Positions 1-12,071 of a stretch of DNA of 64,000 nucleotides are shown here, one piece after another. The DNA is taken from NCBI GenBank assembly GCA_958510825.1, contig OY294051.1:31561667-31625666 (forward strand), in the 5' to 3' direction. A program made the position numbers and the translations under genes. This DNA comes from Brachypterus glaber. Taxonomy: Eukaryota; Arthropoda; Insecta; Coleoptera; Kateretidae. How positions within the stretch are numbered: position 1 is the first letter of the stretch; every line of letters begins with the position of its first letter. Below the pieces are notes generated by a model. It was not told the origin of the DNA, ran no database searches, and saw nothing but the letters and a program-made list of their open reading frames with translations.

Positions 1-67
1 CCATAATCAGTAAGAATCCAGATTTTAAAAATATATAAAATATTTCTATAGTTTAGGTAGAAATAAC

Positions 68-800
68 GACATAACCTCAAAAAACACTCGAAAAACTACT
101 GAAACCGCTAAAATCATCTACTCCATACCACTTTCACCTCCCTTCCTCCAAATTCGTAACTTCGCAACCCCATAACCCCCTAACCTCGGAATAGCATTAC
201 TCCATAACCTCAAAACCCCGTAACTTCATTAAGTAGAAAAATCTGGTTTGGGAAAACAGAACAATTACGTGAAATTTTCTTGTAGAACATAGTTATGAAT
301 AAGTAACTGTATAACCCTAAAATCCAATCACACCTCCAAAACACTCCGTAACCCCATATATTATAACCTCTTAATCCCATCATCCTATTCTTTGGAGAAG
401 TCCGGTCTCGAAATCATAAGAATTTTGTGAGTAAAGTCATGAATCAAGGCCTACTTCATTATTTTTTTAACCGGACTTCTCCACAGAATAGGATAACGGG
501 ATTAAGGGGATATAGTATATGGGATTACGAAGTGAAGGGATTTTGGGGTTATAGAGTTACTTACCTATAACTATATTCCACAAAAAAAAACTGAAGAATT
601 TGTTCTGTTTTCAGAAACTAGATTTTTCTGTGATACTTAATGAGGTTACGGGGTTTTGAGGTTATGCGGCTATGGTATTATGAGGTTAGGGATTATGTGG
701 TTATAGAATTAGTAATTTGAGGACAGGAGGGTGACAGTGGTATGGCATAGATAATTTTAGCGGTTTCAGTAGTTTTTCAGGTGTTTTTTGAGGTTATGTC
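68..800. mobile_element. Foldback element with long inverted arms
   Basis: The left part (from gacataacctcaaaaaacac) returns as its reverse complement at the right end (gtgttttttgaggttatgtc), and pairing continues inward to a centre near 435, giving imperfect arms of about 330 bases. The arms are themselves made of degenerate short units of the kind cataacctc/cgtaacccc. No coding potential is seen. I could not find a clear target-site duplication, so the class is unassigned. Confidence 0.75.
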
Positions 801-1667
801 AAAATCCTGACGTGTAGGGGTTAAACGGATTGCGGATTCAGTTTCAGCGGGAAAAAATACATAGGAATATCATATTGGAATCCAAGACTCAGAAAAATAT
901 TTTTTTTGTTGGCCTGTGTTATAGTTAGTCGAATCAAATTACAGTTTTCAAAAAATATTGAAAATTTTAAAATAATTTTAATATTATTTAAAATAACAGT
1001 TAAAAGTTAGTGTAAAAAAACTGGTACTATTAAAACATTGTTTCATTTGGAACTTAAGTAGAACTTGCAGTAATTATCCCCCCCCCCGGGGGAAGGGGGC
1101 CCAAAATATGCAAAATTTAGCGTTATGTATTTAAAGTATGACCCCAAAGATTTGTAATTATAAAGTTTCGCTGAATATCATAAAATTTAATTTTATTAGC
1201 TATAATAGTTATGAAAAAAAAAACTTAAAATTCGCCTCAGGTGGGACACCCGGTGTATAATTTGATCTGTAGGTACATGTAACGTTCTATTGATTTTCAA
1301 TTTATTGTATTCATGTAAATGAGATATTACCTATTATATCCGACCCTTCTCATTAATGCATTATGGACACTAATGAATTTGATAACAGTTTATTTACCCT
1401 AATACACTCTGCTACAGGTATACACGCTGAACCGGAACATGATTTTTTTTCCGACTTTTTTCGAAGACCCTAATTTTTATTTTAGAAACTGATTATATAA
1501 TCTATTAAAAATAAAAAAATAAATAAACTCCGCGCAGAATCTATCGGAGTTGATGCTCATTTGTTTCTTGTTTTATGGATGGTAGAATAAATTTAATTTC
1601 CTATGTAAGGTTGCCATCGAGGGGCAAAAAGTCACACTGTGACATTGTCACTCCCTTCGAGAGACGA

Positions 1668-1790
1668 TATGAGGCGATATTGGGGGTGATATCGAGGCGA
1701 TATTGGGGGCGATATCGAGGCGATATCGGGTTATCTCGAGGCGATATGGGCGATACTGATTAATGTAAAAGGCGATATTTCGTCCCACAA
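1668..1790. repeat. GATATC-rich minisatellite
   Basis: A unit of about 21 bases (gaggcgatattgggggcgat and variants) is repeated roughly five times. The 62-codon open frame across it is a by-product of the repeat and not a gene. Confidence 0.8.
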
Positions 1791-2173
1791 ATGAAGAGTG
1801 ACATGCCCCTCGGTTTCCATCTTGTTATAAATTGTTTTGATCAATCAAAACATTATTTGGACATTAAAAAAAAATCTAAATAATTTTTCAAAAGCAAGAA
1901 GAAAAAGCAAGAAAAGTGTTTAAGAATATCCAAACAAGTGGTTAAGAATAACCAAACAACCTAGAAATGTTTTCTTAAAATAAAGCAACGCATTGCAATG
2001 TAAAGCTGTGCTAAATAAAGGTTTCATTGTAAGCGATGTGGCGGAGATTTTTCTGGAAAGTTAAAATAATACATAATTGTATTTAAAAAAACATAATTTT
2101 AGATACATTTTAGGTATCAACAGGTCAGGTAATGTAAAATTTTATCTTAATGCACCTTATTAATAAAAAAAAC

Positions 2174-2724
2174 GGCAGACTAACATCTCTACTCTAAATT
2201 TCTCTACTCCCTAACATCCCTACTCCATAACATCCCTACTCCACAACAACTCTACTCCGTAACATCTCTACTCCATAACATCTCTACTCCGTAACAACTC
2301 TACTCCACACTATAGACACTCGATTAGCCACTTGTCTTAACTCAAAAGAATATTTGTCATGCTAAGTCACTCTCAAAAATGAATTCAGTTTATTAATTAC
2401 TTACATATTACTGCATGTTAAGAGTAGGCGGTCATTGTTGCTTTTAGAATAATTCATTTATGATTGTTCTAGATTTACATTTAAAGATAAACGTTTTCTA
2501 GGAAAAAAATAAAATAATCTAGAAGAAGAAGATTCTTTGTTCTTTGAACTGCTCATTTATTATTAAGTGGCTAATAAAGTGCATATAGTGTGGAGTAGAG
2601 TTGTTACGGAGTAGAGATGTTATGGAGTAGAGATGTTATGGAGTAGAGTTGTTGTGGAGTAGGGATGTTATGGAGTAGGGATGTTAGGGAGTAGAGAAAT
2701 TTAGAGTAGAGATGTTAGTCTGCC
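2174..2724. mobile_element. Inverted-repeat element built from CTCTACTCC units
   Basis: The ends ggcagac and gtctgcc are inverted. Each arm of about 140 bases carries eight or so copies of a unit of about 17 bases (ctctactccataacat with variants), and the right arm is the reverse complement of the left in the same order. The central 270 bases are unique AT-rich sequence. It looks like a non-autonomous DNA element whose terminal arms were amplified as a satellite. Confidence 0.8.
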
Positions 2725-3084
2725 AAAAAAACTTACTTTTATTATATTTTCAACAAACTTTCACTTTTTAAAAACTTTTTTTATAAAGATTGTGATACGT
2801 AATGACAGTCAGTTTAATCTAATTATCAAAATTATCGAAAGCACAATGTGTAATAAAAATATCACTAAAAGTCATTTTTAAATCACTAATCATAGCTGCC
2901 TTGGTCCATTTTTTTACTCAGATTGATTCTGCGTTTATATCGAACGGTTTTTAAGAAAAACATTTTCATTTGTTACAACAAAAAATACGAGATATTAAAA
3001 AAATATTTTAGATACCAGAGTTAAGGTCAAAAAATAGGGAAAAAGTTTTTATGAAGGAGTACTCTGGCGAGCTGGATGAGCTAG

Positions 3085-3195
3085 CAAGTACAAAAATCAC
3101 CTTGTGTGGGTCCCAGGCCACTGTGGCATTCCAGGCAACGAGCAGGCGGATGAACTCGCTAGACTTGGTGCCGAAAAGCCCTGGACTTTTTACCC
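3085..3195 (+). pseudogene. RNase H fragment of a non-LTR retrotransposon
   Basis: The plus-strand frame reads LVWVPGHCGIPGNEQADELA, the characteristic C-terminal part of the RNase H domain in insect Jockey/R1-like non-LTR elements (conserved His in VPGHCGI.GNE and Asp in ADELA). The reading fails after the AEKP that follows, where a poly-C run and unrelated sequence begin, and no reverse transcriptase is seen upstream. It is a short dead relic. Confidence 0.8.
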
Positions 3196-3230
3196 CCCCC
3201 CCCATAGGCGTGGGCGCCAATTTTGTTTGC

Positions 3231-3360
3231 AGGGCGCCAAGTTTGGTAGAAACCGTCAGGGACAAAGCTTTTGTCTTAGGGTATTTTTTTGGGCGCCGTC
3301 ATTTTTTTTGTAGGGGCGCCACGTTTGGTAGAAACCGTCAGGGACAAAGCTTTTTTTCTT
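3231..3360. repeat. Tandem duplication, period about 82 bases
   Basis: The segment gggcgccaagtttggtagaa and the following ccgtcagggacaaagctttt occurs twice, starting near 3231 and 3313, with a few changes. It follows directly on the retrotransposon fragment and may belong to the same insertion. Confidence 0.6.
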
Positions 3361-3639
3361 GATGGCATTTTTTGGGGGGCAATTTTTTTTTTTGTAATCG
3401 CACAAAGCTTTATTTTAGGGTGTTTTTTCTTTTGCTAGGGGCGCCAAATTTGAGGCTTGAAAGGCCGGTCCTGTGTATTACCCCCCCATAGAAGAAAAAT
3501 ATCTACGCCCTTGAGCCTTTTAACAGGGGTACTCACGGGCCACTGTTTATGCGATACCCCATGCCTCATGCGGACGGTAAACGATCATTATCCTTCATTA
3601 AAATAATTTTTGCGAACAAAAATCTTGCGAACTTAATTT

Positions 3640-3730
3640 TATGCGATATTATGTATTGCGAACTAATCGCGTGCGAACTTTTTGCGCGAACAAATATTTT
3701 GCGAACTTTTTTTTTCGAACTAAAGACCGG
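3640..3730. repeat. TGCGAAC-rich short repeat tract
   Basis: The word gcgaac, often as tgcgaact, recurs about seven times between 3612 and 3720. No gene is seen. Confidence 0.4.
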
Positions 3731-4061
3731 ATACCATTTTACACAGTGTCGTAAAGAGCCCCAAATAAGCTTCCAGCTTGTGTTAGGGACTCTTGACTTA
3801 TTTTAATAAAAATTAACAAATATTCCAAAAAGTATGTCTTCTCAAAAATTTTGCAACAAGTCTAATGTAATACTAAAGTTTATTTTTTTATGCTATAGTT
3901 ATTTTAAACCTTCCCGCTTGTAAACAATCTCGAAATTACCATAGCAACGTAAGATACGCATGCGTCGTAAGCGAAATGACTACACAACCGTAAAACGTTG
4001 ACGTGCCATTCCTCTAAATTATTGGAATAAAAGCGATTTTATAAGCATATTTTGTTTCTAC

Positions 4062-7000
4062 ATGAATAAAAAAGTGTTTTTAGCAACAGCTTTATCAATT
4101 CTCTTTTTTACATCAAAACATCATAAAAACAAAGTAAGTAAACAAAAATTATAAATTTTGGTTATGTTGACATTCAAAACAAGCCACATGCTTCAGTGTA
4201 AATCGGACTTTGTAGAGTATTTAGCGGAAAATTTAAAATAATTATACCTTAAAAAAATAAACTTTAGTTTACCTCACCATTTAAGGGTTAAAACATTGTC
4301 TAAATAAGTTTTATACAAAAATCTACGTACTTTCTTTTACTTTTCAGAATGTGTGGAAGGCGAAGGCTGGTTTGAACGATGCAAATACTGCAAATGTATG
4401 GGAAACTCCGAAGTTTGTGTCAAAACCACTTGTATGAAACGTAAGTACAATAGTCCTAAGTTAGACTGTCAAGGCACGTAGGATTTTGTTTTACATTATT
4501 ACGATTAGTAAGTAAGTTTATTTTCCTTTGAATACAGAATACAATTGTTATACTATTCACTGTGCAAGCGCTAGAATAGAATTTTAACATAGTTAGTTAT
4601 GACGTCATAACATCTGGCACCTCACAGCTGATTTTTTTAGGATCGTTTAATAAAAATATTTAAAATAAAGTGGTAACCTTGTCCGACAAATTTTTTTGGA
4701 CAATACCGTTGTGGGACGCCCTAACGTTAAGGGTTGGTCCCAAAGAAAACGCCCCGCTACCGATAATTTTATCATACAAGAAGTTGTTTGACTACTGGAC
4801 ATAAAGAACCCATATACAAAGTCTCAACGGTCATTTAATAAAAAAAAAATTACTGAGCGTGGGCTCCCGGACTTCTAGTTGTGCCGTTAAAATGTGTTTA
4901 AAATTTATAAAATTACGGGTCAATTGATATTTCGCATACCAAAAACGTTACTTATGAGTCCCCGGGGACTTGTACCGCAGTCAACGTGTTAATATTTTTT
5001 TTCATTTTATTTTTATTTTTCGCAAAAAAAAAATAAAGAAAAAAAATGTTGATTTTTGGAAAAATGCAATATACCATTTACTGTGAATAGTGTATAATGA
5101 AATGCGTAGCATTACATATCTTCACGGATTGTGTTTATATTCCTCGAATTTGAAGCTTTTAAGCTTAACAGTAGGTAGATTATTGTCAAAGTTACTGTTA
5201 ATTAAAACTTTTAAAACAAGAGTTTTGTTTGTATTTACTTTTATTTTGTATGTTAATAAACATAATTTTTTTCAAACTATTACAATCATAAGTATGAAAC
5301 CCGAGTTGATCCGCTCATTCCACATCACAAGGTAAATGCCGGGTGACACACATCTCTACTCATCACATCTCTACTCACGCACATCTCTACTCACACACAT
5401 GTCTACTCACACACATCTCTACTCACACAAATCTCTACTCACACACACATATCTACTCACACACAACTCTACTCACACACAACTCTACTCAAACATATGA
5501 GGTTTATTACTACTAACATAGAATTAGGTAAAAAATTTTTCCAATATCCAATAAATAAACTTATAAGCTAATCTACGAAAAAAATATTAAATAAAATTTA
5601 TTTAATGCTTTGTTCTGCCATGGTATCCTAGTTTTAATCAAATAAATGTCAAAGTATATGACAATGAGTAGGAACTTTTTTCATATTTTTTAACGTAGAA
5701 TGACCTCTTAAATTTCTCGATCTTATTTCTGAATAACCCTGTATATTGTAACTAATTTATTGACCTTCTATGGTATTTTTTTGATAGAAAATAAATCTTA
5801 TCTTATTGTAAATACCTGCGGCACTAGGGCTTTCTCACATTTTTTGTGAAATTTTGCATAATAAAACTGTTTAAAATTTAAAATAGAAAAATTTTTACCT
5901 GTTACACTAGGGCTTTTTTACGTTTTTTTTTTATTTGCGATTTTTTTTTTATTTAAGATTGTAGAACATACAAGCGTGAAATTTGTAAACATTTTCGCCT
6001 GCGGTGCAAAAGCTTTCTTGAAATTCTGCGAAATTTAGAATAATACAACTGTTTAAAAAAAAATAGACCATCAACTTTGTAAAAATTTTCGCCTGTGCCA
6101 CTGGGGCTTTCTTGCGTTTTTTTTAAGACTGTATAACTTAGTAAAAATGTTCGCCTGGGCGCTAGAGCTTTCTTGCATTTTTCTGAAATTTTCAGTAATA
6201 ATACTGTTATAAAATTTAAAAAAAATCGCCTGTTGCACTAGGGTTTTCTACGTTTTTGTAGAACTTAAAAGTGAAATTCGTAAAAATTTTCGCCTGCTGC
6301 GCTAGAGCTTTCTTGCATTTTTCTGAAATTTTCAGTAATAATACTGTTATAACATTTAAAAAAAAATCGCCTGGGGCACCAGAGTTTTTACGTTTTTGTA
6401 GAATTTAATAGTGAAATTCGTAAAAATTTTTGCTTGCTGTGCTAGAGCTTTATTTTTCAATTTGTTTCTTTTTTACAGATAAATGTATCCCTAATATAAT
6501 ATGGTTTTCTAACGATTCCCGATGTCATTGTACGCAGAATAACGAGCTTGTATGCGTCAACATGTCGTTTCAATCTGGTAGGATACCTTATAGCCATTCC
6601 AGGAAAAGTTAACCTGGTTTTCAGTTTTTCATTTTTTTAATGACTTGATAACACTGGCACACAAAAATCGATGAAGGTTAAAACACATTTCATCACTTTT
6701 TCAAAATTAACAAAAAATTTCAATTTTTTTTTATTTTCTTTTTACGAAAAACGAAAAAAATTTGAAAAAAAAATGTAAATTATAGTTTTTTTATTTTGTT
6801 TAAGTTTAACCCCCCATAACTTTTTTGTTTTTGAGGGGATTACTTTAAAAAACAATAGGGATCTTCACCAGATGGACAGACGGACGGACTTTTTCAAAGT
6901 TTCTTATTTCTTCATGAAACACATTTGTGTCCCAGAATTTTTTGTCTAGGTCGTTTTTTGGCTATTTTGGGAAATTCGAAACTACCGTATATTATTCTAG

Positions 7001-10000
7001 CGCAGACGCTGTGAATAATATAATAACGACGAAGAAATATAACAGAATTTGTGAAAAAAGCTTATATATTGTATATTTTTAATTCAGCATTATTAATAGG
7101 CTTGCCATCTCTGAACCATTAAAATAAAGGTCATAATCAGTACTCGGAAAATTTCCAGTACCCGCATAGACGCCGCGTCGACACTAGCGTTGACGCGAAG
7201 TTTTAAATATTTACATTTTTATTTATTTTTATATTGATATTTTTTAATGATTCTATTTAAACGAGTAAGGTGGGAAAAAAAGTTATCGATAAATAAAAAT
7301 TAAAAACATTCGTATTCTTAAAAGATAAAAATCGAATTTCGGTTTGGACTTTAGTCCTCAAATATTTCGATTTAGTGACCCTTATAATTCGGCAAAATTA
7401 TTCCGTAAGCCTGTTTCTGTGTTTATTTTCAACGTTGATGAGTCATAACTGAGTTTACGCCGACTACTGGTCATAATATATCTCTAAAAAATAAAACGAA
7501 ACGGTTTTTTTTACAGAAGTCTCCCCAATTGCAGAATATCGTAAAAACAGGCAAAGAAAAATACATACTCCTTTCACAGCTTTGTATGCCAGACTGACAG
7601 CGATGTGGCCGACACAGGTGGGCAGAGCGCCGCGTCGTACCATCTCCCTACCCTGTCTTAAGCCCTAATGCTCATTAATGAAAAAATACAACTTTATAAT
7701 TTCATTCAAATTGAAACAAAAGCTTTATTATTAATTGTATAATTATTAAGTGTCTTTTTACGTTTGATCTTTAAAAAAAAATGTGACACATGGACCTACA
7801 ATAAATTATTATAAATGTCACATATTTTAAAGATCAATCGTAAATTTAAAGGACTTTTAGCACCCTTTAAAGGTTTTATAAAGGACAAAGGACAGAAGTA
7901 GAAAATAAAGTACATTGGGAATGATTGATAATTATTTAAAATAATTAGAGAAATATTTAAAATATTGCTTATATTTTGCATTTTGAATTTTTGCTTATGA
8001 TTTTAAAGCCTTACGTGATAAAAAGCTTTTAATGGTACCTTACGAATGTGTACACAATGTGTTTATCCACGGCCGTGATTAATAGGCCTATTAGTCACGG
8101 GTCTGTACAAATTAACCATTTAAACTTTAAAACGGCCGTGAATAAAGTATAGTATTCTACTCGCGTATAATAGCTATTAATCATTCGGGTGCCTTTCGGC
8201 TCGTGTCCCAAAATTCGCCCTCATTGATTAATAGCAAATATTATACGCTCGTTGAATAACATACTATTAACACATACTTAACATATTTACATAACATGAT
8301 TCAAACCCCAGACAAAAAGTCTATTTTTGCCGGCCAGTGTTATGATACAATATCGGAATTTTTTCTATAAACACACTTTTTTTATCAAGTGTGCCTTGAT
8401 GTTTGGTGAGTGCTAAGCTTTTCGTTACCTAGTTTAAATTTTTATAGCAAATTATATTTACCAATATATATTTTGAGGCCAGGTTCCTTAATAGTGAAAA
8501 AAATCCAGTGTTGTTCGTTAAAAGGGGGTCACATTAAAAATAATAAATCGGAATTTGACAAATGCTATTTTTTAAATAACTTATATGTGCAATACGTCAT
8601 TCCTCAGATGTACCTACCTACATTTGTGAAAATTTATTTTTATTTTTCAGATGTTGGAGGTAAATCTTGTACCCGTGGATCAATATATTATGATGGGTGT
8701 ACATTCTGTAGGTGCATTGGTGGCAAAACGGTCTGTTCTACTGAAAAGGGTTGTTCATTAGATGGCATATTATATGAAGGTAATTTTTATAATAATAATT
8801 TTATGAAAAGTAGTTGTTATTTAATATCTCTGGAACCCTATAAACCACAATAAGGAGTTTTTGCACATGCCTTAACATTTATAAAGGTTATCATATTATG
8901 CAATTTTAATTTTTTAATTTTAACCAGGGAGATGGGGGGAGATGTCATGTCACCTTTTTGCCCCATACTTTTTTATCTGTAAATTTGTAGATATTTGTGT
9001 ATGGGAACTTTTTTTATAATTTTTGATGTAGAATCACCCTGCAGTATTAAAATTTTTATTGTTGCATTTTTTAGTTCCTTTTTTTTGATGTTCAGAATGT
9101 GAAATTGCCCCTTTAGTTGGAATTTTCTCGAAAACGGTTGGCCCAACATTAAAGATTAATATGCTATTAATAAAATGTCAAAAAATCTACAGATAAAAAA
9201 GTTTGGGGTAAAAAAGTGACATCACCCCGCCCATTTTGCGCGCCCCTGTTTAAAATTACTAAATAAAAATTACAAACCTTTATCAATGTTAAGGAATGTG
9301 CAAAAACTCGTTACTGTAGTTTATAGGGTTCCAGAGATATTAAATTAAAACTACTTTTCAGATGTACTCTTAGGAGGGTCGTAGCTTCCTTAGGGCTCAT
9401 TTCCGAACCAACCTTTATAGGAACATTTTTCATATTTTTGGACCTAGAATCGCCCCTTAAAATTTTTTAACTTATTTCTTTAATCACCCTGTATATTGGA
9501 ATCCGTTTTCATCAGAATTTTTTCATAGGGTTATCTTTAACGCCGAAAATAACGTGTTGCCTTGGTCCAAACCCATACGTGTTCTCTTTGTCCAAATCCA
9601 TAATAAGGATTTTTTTTTAGGTGTATGTAACAAAGAGCCATTTTACATCAACTGCCGAGAATGCCGATGTATGAAGTCAAACTTCAGGAAGTGTACCTTG
9701 ATTACAAACTGTTTACTTAATAAAAGTAAGTAAAAATTCTGCTATTAGCCAAAGACTACTTTCAACTATTAAATTAAAAAAATATATATTTTTTAAAAAA
9801 ATTATCTTTTTTTGATTTTTTTTTTAAGGGTTTCTATCCTCTTAGATCTCCTTACCACACCCCGATTTTAACCAATTTTGATACATGCAAACAGTCTACT
9901 TAAATATAACAAGATTCTATTAAAAAAAAGCTGTACCAAATTTCATCGAAATAGGTTAATTAGTCTCGCTTGACTTACAAATAAATGTTATGTTATCAGA

Positions 10001-10341
10001 CAGATAGACCGACAGACAAAATTTTAGCATGAAAGTCATAACTACATAAGGCTGTTATGTTTAAAAAAAAGCATGACTTAATGTTTGGACGCATCATGCG
10101 GCATGACATAATTTTAAAAGCCAATGTGTTTTTTTTTGTTTTTTGTATTTATATTTTAATTTTTTTAATAGAAAAACCTGGCGTATGTCCCACTTTTGAA
10201 AATTACTTCGAAAAACAGGAAAAATACATATGCCTAATGATAAGGGCTCAAGAATGCTACAATGATTTTGAATGTGAGGGATCCAAAAAATGCTGCAACG
10301 TTACTGATTGTTATAACAAATGCATAGACCCAGGAATTTAA
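4062..10341 (+). CDS. Secreted protein with four pacifastin-like modules and a WAP domain
   Basis: Six exons (4062-4137, 4348-4440, 6479-6577, 8651-8779, 9621-9725, 10172-10341) join in one frame to 223 residues. All five introns are GT-AG and phase 1. Residues 1-17 are a short basic then hydrophobic signal peptide (MNKKVFLATALSILFF). Modules begin at Cys27, Cys59, Cys96 and Cys135; modules 1, 3 and 4 have the spacing C-x8/9-C-x2-C-x-C-x6/7-C-x4/5-C of pacifastin light-chain domains. In module 2 the second and sixth cysteines are Asp69 and Phe87. The C-terminus opens with the WAP signature KPGxCP and has eight cysteines (173, 188, 196, 202, 208, 209, 214, 218). Pacifastin and WAP domains commonly inhibit serine proteases; that is inference here. 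The first-exon donor is the second GT of GTAAGTAAAC, chosen because only it keeps the frame; this exon is the least certain part. No close upstream promoter was identified. Confidence 0.8.
4549..5125. repeat. Dispersed repeat family R1, copy A (in intron 2 of the WAP gene)
   Basis: It starts with tatactattcactgtgcaag and ends near gaaatgcgtagcattacata. The same two end motifs bracket 30242-30745, and the start motif is found again inverted near 7000 and 23110 and direct near 38175. There is no open frame of note. It is a dispersed, probably non-autonomous, transposable element. Confidence 0.6.
5345..5497. repeat. Minisatellite ACACATCTCTACTC
   Basis: About nine or ten units of 14 to 18 bases (acacatctctactcac with variants) lie in tandem. 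The core CTCTACTC is the same as in the arms of the inverted-repeat element at 2174-2724, suggesting that the two are related. It lies in intron 2 of the pacifastin/WAP gene. Confidence 0.85.
5820..6450. repeat. Degenerate tandem repeat of about 100-150 bases
   Basis: The words cgcctg..gc(a/g)ctag(g/a)gctttcttgc and attttctgaaattttcagtaataatactg recur five or six times, at about 5820, 5900, 5995, 6090, 6155, 6230, 6290 and 6370. The tract fills the end of intron 2 up to the third exon of the WAP gene. Confidence 0.65.
7138..7469. mobile_element. hAT-type non-autonomous element, copy 1
   Basis: The ends cagtactcgg and cgactactg are imperfect inverted repeats, and the element is flanked by a perfect 8-bp duplication GTCATAAT (7130-7137 and 7470-7477). 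The body matches 12857-13252 over most of its length, for example around gtaaggtgggaaaaaaagt and caacgttgatgagtcataac. The 8-bp duplication points to the hAT superfamily; no transposase is encoded. Confidence 0.85.
8140..8275. mobile_element. Short palindromic element (TATACGCG family), copy 1
   Basis: The sequence ctcgcgtataatagctatta is followed about 70 bases later by its near reverse complement around attaatagcaaatattatac. The same pair is found at 16565-16705. It lies in intron 3 of the WAP gene. Confidence 0.6.
8885..9560. repeat. Dispersed repeat with GAGCCCTAAGG.GCTACGGC core, copy 1
   Basis: The core (ttagggctcatttccgaacc inverted or direct, near 9400) and a nearby caccctgtatattgga motif recur at 19900-20070, 29490-30060, 50870-51420 and 60290-61010. 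The stretch 8880-9360 also folds back on itself: a gtgcaaaaactcg..ccagagatatt end is the inverse of ctctggaaccc..ttgcaca. No coding sequence is seen. Confidence 0.5.
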
Positions 10342-10639
10342 GAAATTTAACATCTACGGTGCTTGCTGGACAAAAACCTTTTTTTTGCCACCGTAAAGGC
10401 TATTTAAGCAAAATATTTTATACATACTATTGCATAAAACACGATATATTTTTTTTTTAATTTAAAGTTTCTCCCATGTCATAAAAAATGCCATAACACA
10501 TTTTTATGCAAAGCTAAAAAACTAAATTAATGTTCGACCTTTAATCTTTTTAGCTGAAATTTGACACAATTTTTTTTATGGTATTTTTCACGACATGCAC
10601 CTTAAGACCATGGTCTTAAAATTTTCATAAATTTGTGTT

Positions 10640-11560
10640 TTTTGAAATAACTCAAAAACCGTAAGAGCTATCTAAAAAATTTCGGATTTGGAATCAGGAA
10701 GACCAAGTCTACCTAGAACTAAAATTGGAGCTCGATCGGGGTCCTAAAATTGGTCGAATAAAAGCAATCGGCGTGAAAACCATCTCATCCCACTAATTCG
10801 GACCTCCCGAGTTTATATCTAGTGTCAGTTTTGTCCTAACTTTTTCAAAAAAGGAAAAATTGTACGCAGAAAATTACATCTTTTTTAAAGGGCCATAAGT
10901 TAAAAACTAGAAGAGATATCTAAAAACCTTCGAATTTGAAATCAGGAAGAAAAAGTCTATCTAGTATCAAAATTGGTGCCCTATTGGCACCCTAAAATTT
11001 GTCGGAAAAAATCCAAACCCCTTTGACTTTTTTAAGCGTGAAAAATTTGTTATCCCAATCGGCGTGAAAACCACCCCCTCCCACTAATTAGAACCTCCTG
11101 AGTTCATATCTGGTGTCAGTTTGGACCTTTCACAAAAAAGTAAAAAATTTACGCAGAAAATGGCATCCACTAGTTTAAAGGGCCATAACTCAAAAACTAA
11201 AAGAGCTATCTGAAAATTCCTTTCGGATTTGGAATCAGGGGGGCCTAATCTGTCTAGTACCAAAATTGGAAACCACCCCTTTCCACTAATTAGAACCTCC
11301 CGAGTTCAATCTGATGTCGGTTTTGACCTATCTCAACTTTTTCAAAAAGGTTAAAATTTTACGCAGAAAATGCCATCTACTATTCTAAAGGGCCATAACT
11401 CAAAAACTAAAAGAGCTATCCTAAAATTTGTCGACTTCTTTCAGAGTGAAAATTTTCTAATCCCCTATCGTCTAAAATTTAATCCCATTAATTTGGACTA
11501 AGTTCATATCTAGTGACAAATTCGCCTATGTCAACTTTTTTAAAAAGTTGAACCAAAGGT
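10640..11560. repeat. Tandem repeat of about 210-280 bases, four copies
   Basis: The motif ggccataactcaaaaactaa followed by agagctatct recurs at about 10645, 10901, 11181 and 11392, each time followed by ttcggatttggaatcagg-like and cctaaaattggtcg-like sequence. It begins 300 bases past the stop codon of the WAP gene. No open frame is shared among the copies. Confidence 0.8.
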
Positions 11561-12071
11561 TCAGGATCCTAAAATTATTGAAAAAAGCATAAAGTTAAAA
11601 AATATTAAGAACTGTATTAAGGATGGGATTAACAAAAAAAGTTTAAATAAATGATTTTATTTAATAATAAATACATATACACATAATAAAGAAATTAAGA
11701 TAAACAACAATAATTAAGGACCTTTAATTCGCCTAAAACTCTAAAAAAAAAATATTTTAAAATAAGGAAGATTTTAAATGATTATTTTAGATTAGCCTTA
11801 AAAATTTATTCTATACATATTAAAATAAACAAATACAATATTATTATAATAAAGGTTTCAATACAATTTGTATTTCGTTGGTTTTTATTCATTTTGTATT
11901 TTTAAACAATGTCAAAATTAATAAATACTTTTTTTTTGTAATTTATACAAAAAGCAAAAATAAAACAATTTTCTTAAAAATTATCACAAAAACAACTAAA
12001 AAACTACTTTTTAATACGCCAAGAAAAATTTCAAGTATAAAATTTACTATACCAGATCACAAATTTGCTTG

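Noticed and set aside
1080..1100. CCCCCCCCCCGGGGGAAGGGGG tract as a regulatory element
   Set aside because: It is a homopolymer run typical of repeats or sequencing noise, with no gene next to it.
3051..3362. 103-codon plus-strand frame as a gene
   Set aside because: It is in the wrong frame over the RNase H relic; the real reading is the neighbouring frame, which soon decays.
5345..5497. Possible CRISPR-like array
   Set aside because: The units are 14 to 18 bases with no unique spacers, in an intron of a eukaryotic gene. It is a minisatellite.
8410..8853. Single 147-codon gene as one open frame
   Set aside because: Only the part 8651-8779 is coding, as an exon with AG and GT borders. The upstream part is AT-rich intron that happens to be open.
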